Positions 1 to 5,075 of a DNA stretch of 5,716 nucleotides are shown piece by piece. A program made the translations under genes and the position numbers. Position 1 is the stretch's first letter. The number at the start of each line of letters is the position of its first letter. This DNA is from Moorella sp. UBA4076 (GTDB taxonomy: Bacteria > Bacillota > DSM-521 > Neomoorellales > Neomoorellaceae). Under the pieces are notes generated by a model. The model was given only the letters and a program-made list of their open reading frames with translations, had not been told where the DNA came from and ran no database searches. The DNA is taken from NCBI GenBank assembly GCA_002383405.1, contig DFYS01000050.1, forward strand, positions 1 through 5,716, in the 5' to 3' direction.

Positions 1-1
1 C

Positions 2-802
2 GGCCTGGCTGCCGCCGGCCTGAAACCGGTAGTAGCCATTTATTCCACCTTTTTACAGCGTGCCTTTGATCAGGCAATTCACGATATAGCCTTGATGAAC
101 CTGCCGGTGACCCTGGCCATTGACCGCGCCGGGATAGTAGGGGAGGACGGAGAAACCCACCAGGGACTTTTGGACCTGACCCTGTTGCGCAGCATACCGG
201 GGATGGTAGTGATGGCTCCCAAAGACGAACAGGAACTGCGGCATATGCTGGTTACGGCCATTCAGTATAACGGGCCGGCCGCCCTGCGCTACCCCCGCGG
301 AGCAGGCGCAGGGGTACCTTTAACGGGGCCGGCATTACCCCTCCCCATCGGCAGAGGGGAGGTCCTGCGCCATGGCAGCGATGTCGCCATACTGGCCCTG
401 GGCCCCCTGGCTTATACCGCTCTGGCGGCAGCGGAGGAGCTGGCCCATCGGGGGATTGCCGCCGCTGTTATCAACCCGCGCTTTGTCAAACCCCTGGATG
501 CCGATTTGATTTGCGAATGGGCCGATCAAACCGGACGCCTGGTAACGGTTGAGGAGCATCTGCTGGCCGGTGGTTTCGGCAGCGCCGTCCTGGAACTGCT
601 GGCTGCCAGAGGTCGGGAAAAGACGAGGGTGCATTGCCTGGGGGTAAAAGACGTTTTTGTGCGCCAGGGTAAGCCGGCGCTTTTAAGGGAACACTTAGGC
701 TTGACACCGGCCGGGATCGCCGCTGCCGTACAACAATTAGTGCCGGAAAGGGCCTTCCCGGCCCGGCGGAAGAAAGTGGCCGGAGAGATATCCGGTGGCT
801 AA
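2..802 (+). CDS. dxs: 1-deoxy-D-xylulose-5-phosphate synthase, C-terminal part (5' end outside window)
   Basis: DXP synthase condenses pyruvate with glyceraldehyde 3-phosphate, using thiamin diphosphate, to make DXP, the entry point of the MEP isoprenoid pathway and a precursor for thiamin and pyridoxal. The frame is open from base 2, giving the last 266 residues of a family usually about 620-640 long. Visible hallmarks are YSTFLQRAFDQ (residues 14-24 of the fragment), DRAGIVGEDGETHQG in the pyrimidine-binding transketolase domain, then RYPRG, and a transketolase C-terminal domain with VTVEEHLLAGGFGSAV and GVKDVFVRQG. The protein is cytosolic. An ATG at 95 and a TTG at 92 are internal, because homologous sequence continues upstream of them. 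The 3' end overlaps the tlyA start by 8 bases, which suggests translational coupling. The call is secure; only the missing N-terminal half is unknown. Confidence 0.97.
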   Translation, partial: GLAAAGLKPVVAIYSTFLQRAFDQAIHDIALMNLPVTLAIDRAGIVGEDGETHQGLLDLTLLRSIPGMVVMAPKDEQELRHMLVTAIQYNGPAALRYPRGAGAGVPLTGPALPLPIGRGEVLRHGSDVAILALGPLAYTALAAAEELAHRGIAAAVINPRFVKPLDADLICEWADQTGRLVTVEEHLLAGGFGSAVLELLAARGREKTRVHCLGVKDVFVRQGKPALLREHLGLTPAGIAAAVQQLVPERAFPARRKKVAGEISGG

Positions 803-1631
803 GGAACGACTCGATTTGTTACTGGTAAGCAAAGGTTTTTTTGCCAGCCGCCGTCAGGCCCAGGCGGCCATCATGGCCGGCCGGGTACTGGTAGATGAGC
901 ACCCGGTGGAAAAGCCCGGCACCCTGGTGCCGGTTGATACTGATTTGCGCCTGACCGGCCGGCCGCAACCCTATGTCAGCAGGGGCGGTTTCAAACTGGA
1001 GGCGGCGCTGGCTGCCTTTAACATCGACCTTAAACACAGGGTAGTCCTGGATGTGGGCGCCTCCACCGGCGGTTTTACCGACTGCGCCCTGCAAAAGGGT
1101 GCCGCCAGGGTTTATGCTGTAGATGTCGGTTACGGCCAGCTGGCCTGGTCTTTACGCCAGGACCCGCGGGTTGTGGTCATGGAAAGGACCAACGCCCGCT
1201 ACCTGCAACCGGATACCCTGGGGGAATTGGCTGATGTGGCCACCATTGATGTCGCTTTTATTTCCCTGCTCAAAATTTTACCTGCCGTCCGCCGCTGCCT
1301 GCAACCGGCGGGCGAAGTAATTGCCCTGGTTAAACCCCAGTTTGAAGCCGGGCCGGCGCGCGTGGGGAGCAGAGGCGTCGTCCGCAATCCCGCCGTCCAC
1401 CGGGATGTTTTGCAGGAAGTAATCGCTGCGGCCGCCGACCAGGGCTGGCAGGTCTACGGCCTAACGGCCTCACCCATCAGCGGGCCGGAGGGGAACCGGG
1501 AATTTCTCCTCTGGCTGGGTTTACAGCGCCGGGGGTTGCCTGCCGCGACCTGGCAGCCTCTGATCGAGCAGGTGGTGCGCGAAGCGCATTTGCGAGGGGA
1601 GAAGTGCGAGGTTAGAGGTGAGATGAGATGA
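795..1631 (+). CDS. tlyA: TlyA family 23S/16S rRNA 2'-O-methyltransferase (S4 + FtsJ domains)
   Basis: The GTG start overlaps the dxs end and has GGAGAG at 782-787, 7 bases upstream. The 278-residue product begins with an S4 RNA-binding domain (about residues 3-62, ERLDLLLVSKGFFASRRQAQ), then SRGGFKL and a Rossmann methyltransferase fold with the SAM motif VLDVGASTGGFTDC (84-97). A K-D-K-E catalytic tetrad can be assigned as K67, D152 (TIDVAF), K180 (KPQFE) and E236 (GNREFLLWL), matching FtsJ-type ribose methylation. Characterised mycobacterial TlyA methylates 16S and 23S rRNA at capreomycin-related sites; the target here is inferred to be rRNA but not which nucleotide. Older annotations call the family hemolysin A, which is misleading. 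The last 10-12 residues (LRGEKCEVRGEMR) are encoded by a purine-rich low-complexity tract and look like an extension past the conserved domain. It is probably cotranscribed with dxs, as yqxC is in Bacillus. Confidence 0.95.
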   Translation: MAKERLDLLLVSKGFFASRRQAQAAIMAGRVLVDEHPVEKPGTLVPVDTDLRLTGRPQPYVSRGGFKLEAALAAFNIDLKHRVVLDVGASTGGFTDCALQKGAARVYAVDVGYGQLAWSLRQDPRVVVMERTNARYLQPDTLGELADVATIDVAFISLLKILPAVRRCLQPAGEVIALVKPQFEAGPARVGSRGVVRNPAVHRDVLQEVIAAAADQGWQVYGLTASPISGPEGNREFLLWLGLQRRGLPAATWQPLIEQVVREAHLRGEKCEVRGEMR

Positions 1632-1633
1632 GA
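1595..1633 (+). repeat. Purine-rich low-complexity tract across the tlyA stop codon
   Basis: The + strand here is nearly all A and G with regularly spaced T, made of imperfect GAGGTGAGATGAGA-like units, and it contains the tlyA stop codon (TGA at 1629-1631). It encodes the odd last residues of TlyA. A shorter tract with the same character lies on the other strand at 5041-5055. Whether these are members of a dispersed family or simple drift cannot be settled from one window. Confidence 0.5.
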
Positions 1634-1732
1634 CAGGTGCGAAAGGGGATGGCGGCTGCCGCGAGGATATGAGGGCGGCCGGGCAGGTTCCTGAAGGGCG
1701 CTCTGGCGCGTGATTATCAGAAGGACGAGGAT

Positions 1733-1768
1733 GCTTTCGGATTAGCGGCAGGCTTTACCGCCGAAGGC
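1733..1768 (+). other. Stem-loop upstream of nadK
   Basis: GCTTTCGG at 1733-1740 can pair with CCGAAGGC at 1761-1768 (8 pairs, one G-U). Inside it, CGG at 1746-1748 can pair with CCG at 1758-1760. No run of T follows on the + strand, so this is not a standard intrinsic terminator. It sits about 25 bases before the nadK Shine-Dalgarno, so a role in mRNA stability or leader structure is possible but unproven. Confidence 0.4.
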
Positions 1769-1792
1769 CGCGGAAAATAGTGTTTATAAAGT

Positions 1793-1799
1793 GAGGGAG
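1793..1799 (+). promoter_or_regulatory. Ribosome binding site that decides the nadK start
   Basis: GAGGGAG lies 5 bases before a TTG at 1805. The alternative in-frame GTG at 1799 overlaps this sequence and so would have no usable Shine-Dalgarno. The TTG also gives MQRIGMVANLGKP, which fits where NAD kinases normally begin. Confidence 0.65.
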
Positions 1800-1804
1800 T
1801 GGGT

Positions 1805-2752
1805 TTGCAGCGTATCGGGATGGTGGCCAATCTGGGCAAGCCCCGCGTCAGGGAGGTAGCCCTGGAGCTCATCGATTTCCTGGAAAGCCGGGGTGTCAGG
1901 GTACTGGTTTCCACCAGCAAAGCGGCCGCCCTGGGACACCCGGAGAAGGGTGTCCCGGACAGGGAGCTGGCGGCAGCCGACTGCCTGCTGGCTCTGGGTG
2001 GTGACGGCACCCTCTTGCGCGCGGCACGCCTGGTTGCCGGTACGGCCACACCCATCCTGGGCATCAATCTGGGGCATCTGGGTTTTTTAACGGAAATTGA
2101 GCTGGCCGAGCTTTACCCGGCTGTGGGCAGGCTATTAGGCGGCGATTACCGGGTCGAAGAACGGATGATGCTGCGGGGTAGTGTCCAGCGTCCGGACCAG
2201 CCATTAGTCTATCAGGCTTTAAATGACGTCGTTGTCACCAAGGGCGCCTTCTCCCGGATGCTGCGCCTGGAGGTTTATATCGGACCATCCTACCTGGACA
2301 CCTACCCGGCCGACGGGCTCATTATCGCATCGCCGACCGGGTCGACGGCCTACTCCCTTTCGGCCGGGGGCCCCCTGGTTTACCCGGAGCTGCAGGTAGT
2401 GATTCTTACGCCCATCTGCCCCCATACCCTGTACAGCCGGCCGCTGGTTGTTCCGGGAGAACAGCAGATCCGCGTCCTGGTCCATGCCCAGGGGGCGGAA
2501 GTCATGGTCACCGTCGACGGTCAGCAAGCGTGGCCGCTGCAAAACGGGGATACCCTTACTGTAACCCGGGCCGCGGTGCCAACCCGCTTAATTCGTTTAC
2601 AAAACAACAACTTTTATAGCCTGGTGCGGGAAAAACTGAGGGAAGGAGGCAACCGGCAGCATGAAGAAAACCAGGCGCCAGCAGCTAATTCTGGAGATTA
2701 TAGCCCGAACCCCGGTAACGACCCAGGAACAGCTGGCGCGGGAATTAAATAA
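1805..2752 (+). CDS. nadK: NAD kinase (ATP-NAD kinase), with an atypical C-terminal tail
   Basis: NAD kinase phosphorylates NAD+ with ATP (or polyphosphate in some species) to give NADP+, the only route to NADP, in the cytosol. From the TTG start the product has 315 residues. Diagnostic motifs in order are GGDGT (65-69, phosphate binding), LGHLGFLTE (89-97), NDVVVTKG (140-147, nicotinamide/adenine pocket), the DGLIIASPTGSTAYSLSAGGP segment (about 170-190), TPICPHTLYSRP, and VDGQ (237-240). Conserved sequence ends at about residue 278 (FYSLVREKL), the normal size being roughly 280-290 residues. The last 37 or so residues (from REGGNRQHEE) are polar and low in complexity and are encoded mostly by DNA that also encodes ArgR in another frame (92-base overlap). 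This suggests loss of the original stop codon. The gene lies between tlyA and argR, as in many clostridia. The start could instead be GTG at 1799. Confidence 0.95.
   Translation: MQRIGMVANLGKPRVREVALELIDFLESRGVRVLVSTSKAAALGHPEKGVPDRELAAADCLLALGGDGTLLRAARLVAGTATPILGINLGHLGFLTEIELAELYPAVGRLLGGDYRVEERMMLRGSVQRPDQPLVYQALNDVVVTKGAFSRMLRLEVYIGPSYLDTYPADGLIIASPTGSTAYSLSAGGPLVYPELQVVILTPICPHTLYSRPLVVPGEQQIRVLVHAQGAEVMVTVDGQQAWPLQNGDTLTVTRAAVPTRLIRLQNNNFYSLVREKLREGGNRQHEENQAPAANSGDYSPNPGNDPGTAGAGIK
1933..1956 (+). repeat. Perfect 9-bp inverted repeat inside nadK
   Basis: GGGACACCC (1933-1941) and GGGTGTCCC (1948-1956) are exact reverse complements around the 6-base loop GGAGAA. The stem can extend by a T-G and a C-G pair (1931-1932 with 1957-1958). 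It falls in the stretch coding for GHPEKGVPD, a loop region before the GGDGT motif. No T-run follows, so it is not a terminator. Confidence 0.7.
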
Positions 2753-3143
2753 ATACGGTCTGGAGGTGACCCAGGCTACCGTATCGCGGGATATTAAAGA
2801 GCTGGGTCTCATTAAGGTGCCGGCCGGGGAAAACCTTTACCACTACGCCGCCCCGCCGGCCCAGCCAGTGATTAATGCCTATCACCGCTTGCAACGTCTC
2901 TTTGCCGATTCCGTCACCAAAATTGACGATAGCGAGAATTTAATCTTAATCCGCACCCTGCCGGGCACAGCCCATGCGGTGGCTTCCTGCCTGGATAATA
3001 CTGCCTGGCCGGAGATCATCGGCACTGTGGCCGGCGACGATACCATCCTGGTTATTGTCAAACCCCGGGAAGCTGCCGGCAGGGTCTTAAAACGCTTTCA
3101 GGAACTCCGGGGAGTCACCGGCAAGCCATCAGCGGAGGGCTAG
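2661..3143 (+). CDS. argR: Arginine repressor ArgR/AhrC
   Basis: This is an arginine-sensing DNA-binding protein that, as a hexamer with L-arginine bound, represses arginine biosynthesis and in Bacillus also activates arginine catabolism. The product has 160 residues (family about 150). The N-terminal winged helix runs to about residue 65, with the recognition motif TQATVSRDIKELGLIK (37-52). The C-terminal oligomerisation and arginine-binding domain has PGTAHAVASCLD (101-112) and GTVAGDDTI (121-129), whose paired aspartates D126 and D127 contact arginine in known structures. The ATG start has AAGGAGG at 2643-2649, 11 bases upstream, inside the end of nadK. The last 8-10 residues extend beyond the family core. 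It lies 4 bases before recN, the same arrangement as ahrC-recN in Bacillus. I did not see an obvious ARG box in this window, so the regulated genes are elsewhere. Confidence 0.96.
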   Translation: MKKTRRQQLILEIIARTPVTTQEQLARELNKYGLEVTQATVSRDIKELGLIKVPAGENLYHYAAPPAQPVINAYHRLQRLFADSVTKIDDSENLILIRTLPGTAHAVASCLDNTAWPEIIGTVAGDDTILVIVKPREAAGRVLKRFQELRGVTGKPSAEG

Positions 3144-3147
3144 AGCT

Positions 3148-4836
3148 ATGCTCTATGAGCTGGAAATTGAAAATTTCGCTTTGATTGTCTCCCTGCGGCT
3201 CTGTTTGGAACCGGGACTGACGGTCCTTACCGGCGAAACAGGCGCCGGCAAATCCATTATTGTCGATGCTGTCAGTCTTCTCGTCGGGGCGCGGGCTTCG
3301 ACGGAATACATTCGCGCTGGGGCGGAAAAGGCGCTGGTGCAGGGGCTCTTTCAGGTCCGCGATGTACCCGGCTTACCGGAACTGCTGGCCGAATTGGATA
3401 TCCCGGCCGAGGCTGACGGCAGCCTCCTGCTGAGCCGGGAAATCAGCCGCAGCGGCCGTCATAGCTGTCGTGTCAACGGCCGTGGCCTTACCCTCAGCAT
3501 GTACCAGCGGGTCGGCCAGATGCTGGTGGATATCCACGGCCAGCATGCCTACCAGTCCATTTTAAGGCCGGCCTACCAGATGGACCTGCTGGATAACAGC
3601 TCCGGTTTAACAGCCTTACGAAACCAGGTGGGTGAACGCTATCGTTCGTGGAAATTATTAGAAAAAGAACTGGCCCGCCTTTGCGGTGACGCCGGCGAGA
3701 GGGAGAGGCGCCGTGAGCTTTTGACATACCAGTTCAAGGAAATTACCGCCGCCGGTTTACGCCGGGGTGAAGATGAAGAATTATACCGCCAGCGGGAGAT
3801 CATCAATAATGCCGCCCGGTTGGCCCGCGGGGCAGCCACCATTTATGAAGACCTTTTTACCGCCGAGGGCAGGGCGGCCTACGACCGCATCAGCCAGGCA
3901 GCAGTGGAACTCGCGGCTATGGCAACAATCGACAGCTCCCTGCAACCCTGGCAGAACCTGCTGGCAACCGCCGCCGCCCAGGTGGAAGAGGTGGCCCGCA
4001 GTATCTTCCGCTACGGTGAAAGCCTGGAGTATGACCCCCGGCAGGGGCAGCAAATTGAAGAACGCCTGGAATTGATTAAAAACTTAAAACGCAAGTACGG
4101 CGCTGATATTGAGGCCATTTTAAAGTACCAGGAAGAAACAGCAGCAGCCCTGGAAGAGCTGGAGCAAAACGCCGCCCGTGCTGCCGCCCTGGAGCAGAAA
4201 ATCGCCGCTGCCGCCGCCGCCTATCGGGAAGCAGCCCTGGAGCTGCGGCGGCAGCGCCTGGAGGCGGCGCAAAATCTATCTGAGGCCATCACATCGGTGG
4301 TCCACGAGCTGGCCATGCCCCTGGCGCGGGTGACAATTTCCTGTAACGAAACCGGGCAACCGGGACCGGAAGGGATGGATGCGATAAATTTTCTATTTCA
4401 ACCCAATCCCGGTGAAGGGAGCCGGCCCCTGGCGCAAATTGCCTCCGGCGGGGAAATGGCACGGGTAATGCTGGCCTGTAAAAGTATTCTGGCGGCTGTA
4501 GATGCCGTCCCCACCCTGGTTTTTGACGAAATTGATGCCGGCATCAGTGGCGCCGCCGCCCGCGCGGTAGCTCAAACCCTGGCTGCCATTGCCGGGCAGC
4601 ACCAGGTTCTCTGCATCACTCACTCGGCGCAGCTGGCCGCTATGGCCGGGCAGCATTATCGGGTGACCAAGACGGTCAGCAAGGGCCGCACCTCTACCGG
4701 GGTGGAAAAATTGCCGGCTGAAGAGCGGGTGGAAGAGCTGGCCCGACTATTATCAGGAGAGAATACGCCGGTAGCCCGGGAACACGCCGCTGCCCTGCTC
4801 ATCGAAGCAGGAGGCAAGAGGGCGCCGGCGCCCTGA
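3148..4836 (+). CDS. recN: DNA repair ATPase RecN
   Basis: RecN is an SMC-like ATPase that acts early in recombinational repair of double-strand breaks, holding or organising DNA ends on the nucleoid. The 562-residue product has the normal size (about 550-575). It shows an N-terminal Walker A GETGAGKS (29-36), the RecN-typical VDIHGQHAYQSIL (127-139), a long Arg/Glu/Ala-rich helical coiled-coil middle (about 160-390), the ABC signature IASGGEMARVMLA (431-443), Walker B TLVFDEIDAGISG (456-468, with D460 and E461), and the switch histidine in CITHSAQLAA (489-498). The coiled coil is short, as usual for RecN compared with SMC or RecF relatives. The ATG start has GGAGGG at 3134-3139, 8 bases upstream, within the argR end, so coupled translation is likely. 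No LexA box in the Firmicute form was found just upstream, so damage control, if any, lies elsewhere. Confidence 0.97.
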   Translation: MLYELEIENFALIVSLRLCLEPGLTVLTGETGAGKSIIVDAVSLLVGARASTEYIRAGAEKALVQGLFQVRDVPGLPELLAELDIPAEADGSLLLSREISRSGRHSCRVNGRGLTLSMYQRVGQMLVDIHGQHAYQSILRPAYQMDLLDNSSGLTALRNQVGERYRSWKLLEKELARLCGDAGERERRRELLTYQFKEITAAGLRRGEDEELYRQREIINNAARLARGAATIYEDLFTAEGRAAYDRISQAAVELAAMATIDSSLQPWQNLLATAAAQVEEVARSIFRYGESLEYDPRQGQQIEERLELIKNLKRKYGADIEAILKYQEETAAALEELEQNAARAAALEQKIAAAAAAYREAALELRRQRLEAAQNLSEAITSVVHELAMPLARVTISCNETGQPGPEGMDAINFLFQPNPGEGSRPLAQIASGGEMARVMLACKSILAAVDAVPTLVFDEIDAGISGAAARAVAQTLAAIAGQHQVLCITHSAQLAAMAGQHYRVTKTVSKGRTSTGVEKLPAEERVEELARLLSGENTPVAREHAAALLIEAGGKRAPAP

Positions 4837-4849
4837 TGGCTCTCCTGGC
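4808..4849 (+). other. Stem-loop over the recN stop codon with a perfect 16-bp palindrome
   Basis: AGGGCGCCGGCGCCCT at 4819-4834 is an exact palindrome that can fold as a 6-bp stem with a CCGG loop. Outside it, CAGGAG (4808-4813) can pair with CTCCTG (4842-4847), with a small internal loop between the two stems. The recN stop codon lies in this structure. The bases that follow are a run of A (4850-4856), not T, on the + strand, so it does not fit an intrinsic terminator in that direction. It may protect the mRNA 3' end or slow the polymerase. Confidence 0.5.
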
Positions 4850-4897
4850 AAAAAAACAAGAAATAAATGCTATATAAACTTAAAAAACGAAAATAGG

Positions 4898-4928
4898 CCT
4901 GTATACCTTCCTTATACTCCCTGTATCT
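4898..4928 (+). repeat. CCTGTAT direct repeat with phased TATAC units
   Basis: CCTGTAT occurs at 4898-4904 and again at 4920-4926, start points 22 bases apart, about two helical turns. Between them GTATA (4901-4905) and TATAC (4913-4917) form a 5-bp inverted repeat with a 7-base loop. The three units (TATACC, TATACT, GTATCT) recur every 10-11 bases. This is compatible with a protein binding site upstream of the spoIVB promoter, but chance repetition in biased sequence is possible. Confidence 0.3.
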
Positions 4929-4950
4929 CCTCCTCAGGTCGTTATTGACA

Positions 4951-4980
4951 GCATAAAAACAACGGCCGGGGGTTATTTTA
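4951..4980 (+). promoter_or_regulatory. Candidate forespore (SigF/SigG-type) promoter for spoIVB
   Basis: GCATA at 4951-4955 matches the -35 element of forespore sigma factors. After a 15-base spacer, GGTTATTTTA at 4971-4980 resembles the SigF -10 pattern (GG, then A/T-rich). spoIVB in Bacillus is transcribed in the forespore by SigF and SigG, so this is where such a promoter should lie. Transcription would start roughly 85-90 bases before the start codon. The match is by eye and the -10 is imperfect. Confidence 0.45.
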
Positions 4981-5061
4981 TGTTTAGAACCAAAAAATAA
5001 ACAGTCAAAGAAAGCCTGTTGCACGCACCCATTTTAACATCTTCACTCTCACATCTAAAAA

Positions 5062-5070
5062 AAGGGGTGG
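5062..5070 (+). promoter_or_regulatory. Ribosome binding site for spoIVB
   Basis: AAGGGGTGG precedes three in-frame candidate starts: GTG at 5067, GTG at 5070 and TTG at 5076. Only the TTG leaves normal spacing (about 8 bases after AAGGGG); the two GTGs lie within the Shine-Dalgarno itself. I therefore chose TTG. Confidence 0.6.
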
Positions 5071-5075
5071 TGCCT

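Larger units (their letters stand above)
1632..1804. other. tlyA-nadK spacer, no gene seen
   Basis: This spacer of about 170 bases has no ORF with a plausible start and ribosome binding site. It is GC-rich in its first two thirds, with small self-complementary stretches such as CAGG-TT-CCTG near 1684-1693. It then carries a stem-loop at 1733-1768 and ends in the more AT-rich stretch 1773-1790 just before the nadK Shine-Dalgarno. One frame stays open from 1673 to a TAG at 1778-1780 without ATG, GTG or TTG at a sensible place, so I do not call it a gene. I see no convincing SigA promoter: TATAAA at 1785-1790 has no matching -35 and lies too close to the start codon. nadK may therefore be read from upstream. 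Confidence 0.6.
4837..5075. other. AT-rich recN-spoIVB spacer, no protein gene supported
   Basis: Base composition changes abruptly here: A and T runs dominate between 4850 and 5062, against the GC-rich genes on both sides. Only tiny ORFs occur on the + strand, for example a 13-codon one at 4836-4877 overlapping the recN stop as TGATG but with no close Shine-Dalgarno. The spacer contains phased TATAC-like units (4898-4928), a candidate forespore promoter (4951-4980), a pyrimidine-rich stretch (5041-5055) and the spoIVB ribosome binding site. I recognise no riboswitch, tRNA or known small RNA in it. Confidence 0.6.

Noticed and set aside
1673..1780. Open frame in the tlyA-nadK spacer ending KDEDAFGLAAGFTAEGRGK
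   Set aside because: It has no ATG, GTG or TTG start with a ribosome binding site and no family resemblance I can name; probably incidental.
1785..1790. TATAAA as the -10 of a nadK promoter
   Set aside because: There is no -35-like sequence 16-18 bases upstream, and transcription would begin at the Shine-Dalgarno itself.
3634..3647. GAAC-N6-GTTC inverted repeat inside recN, considered as a LexA box
   Set aside because: The Firmicute SOS box has GAAC-N4-GTTC; the spacing here is two bases too long and the site is 490 bases inside the gene.
4836..4877. 13-codon + strand ORF (MALLAKKQEINAI) overlapping the recN stop as TGATG
   Set aside because: The nearest GGAGG is about 20 bases upstream within the hairpin, and so short an ORF is expected by chance in AT-rich DNA.
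4945..4979. SigA promoter from TTGACA (4945-4950)
   Set aside because: The bases at 17-18 spacing are GGGGGT-like; the nearest TATTTT is 23 bases away, too far for a normal SigA promoter.
4656..5024. 122-codon minus-strand ORF through the recN-spoIVB spacer
   Set aside because: Half of it is antisense to recN and its residues there (Ser/Arg/Ala-rich) are typical of a shadow frame. It starts with GTG without a good Shine-Dalgarno and resembles no family I recognise.
4973..5032. 19-residue hydrophobic minus-strand ORF (starts MGACNRLSL)
   Set aside because: It has no Shine-Dalgarno, overlaps the candidate spoIVB promoter, and is too short to tell from chance.
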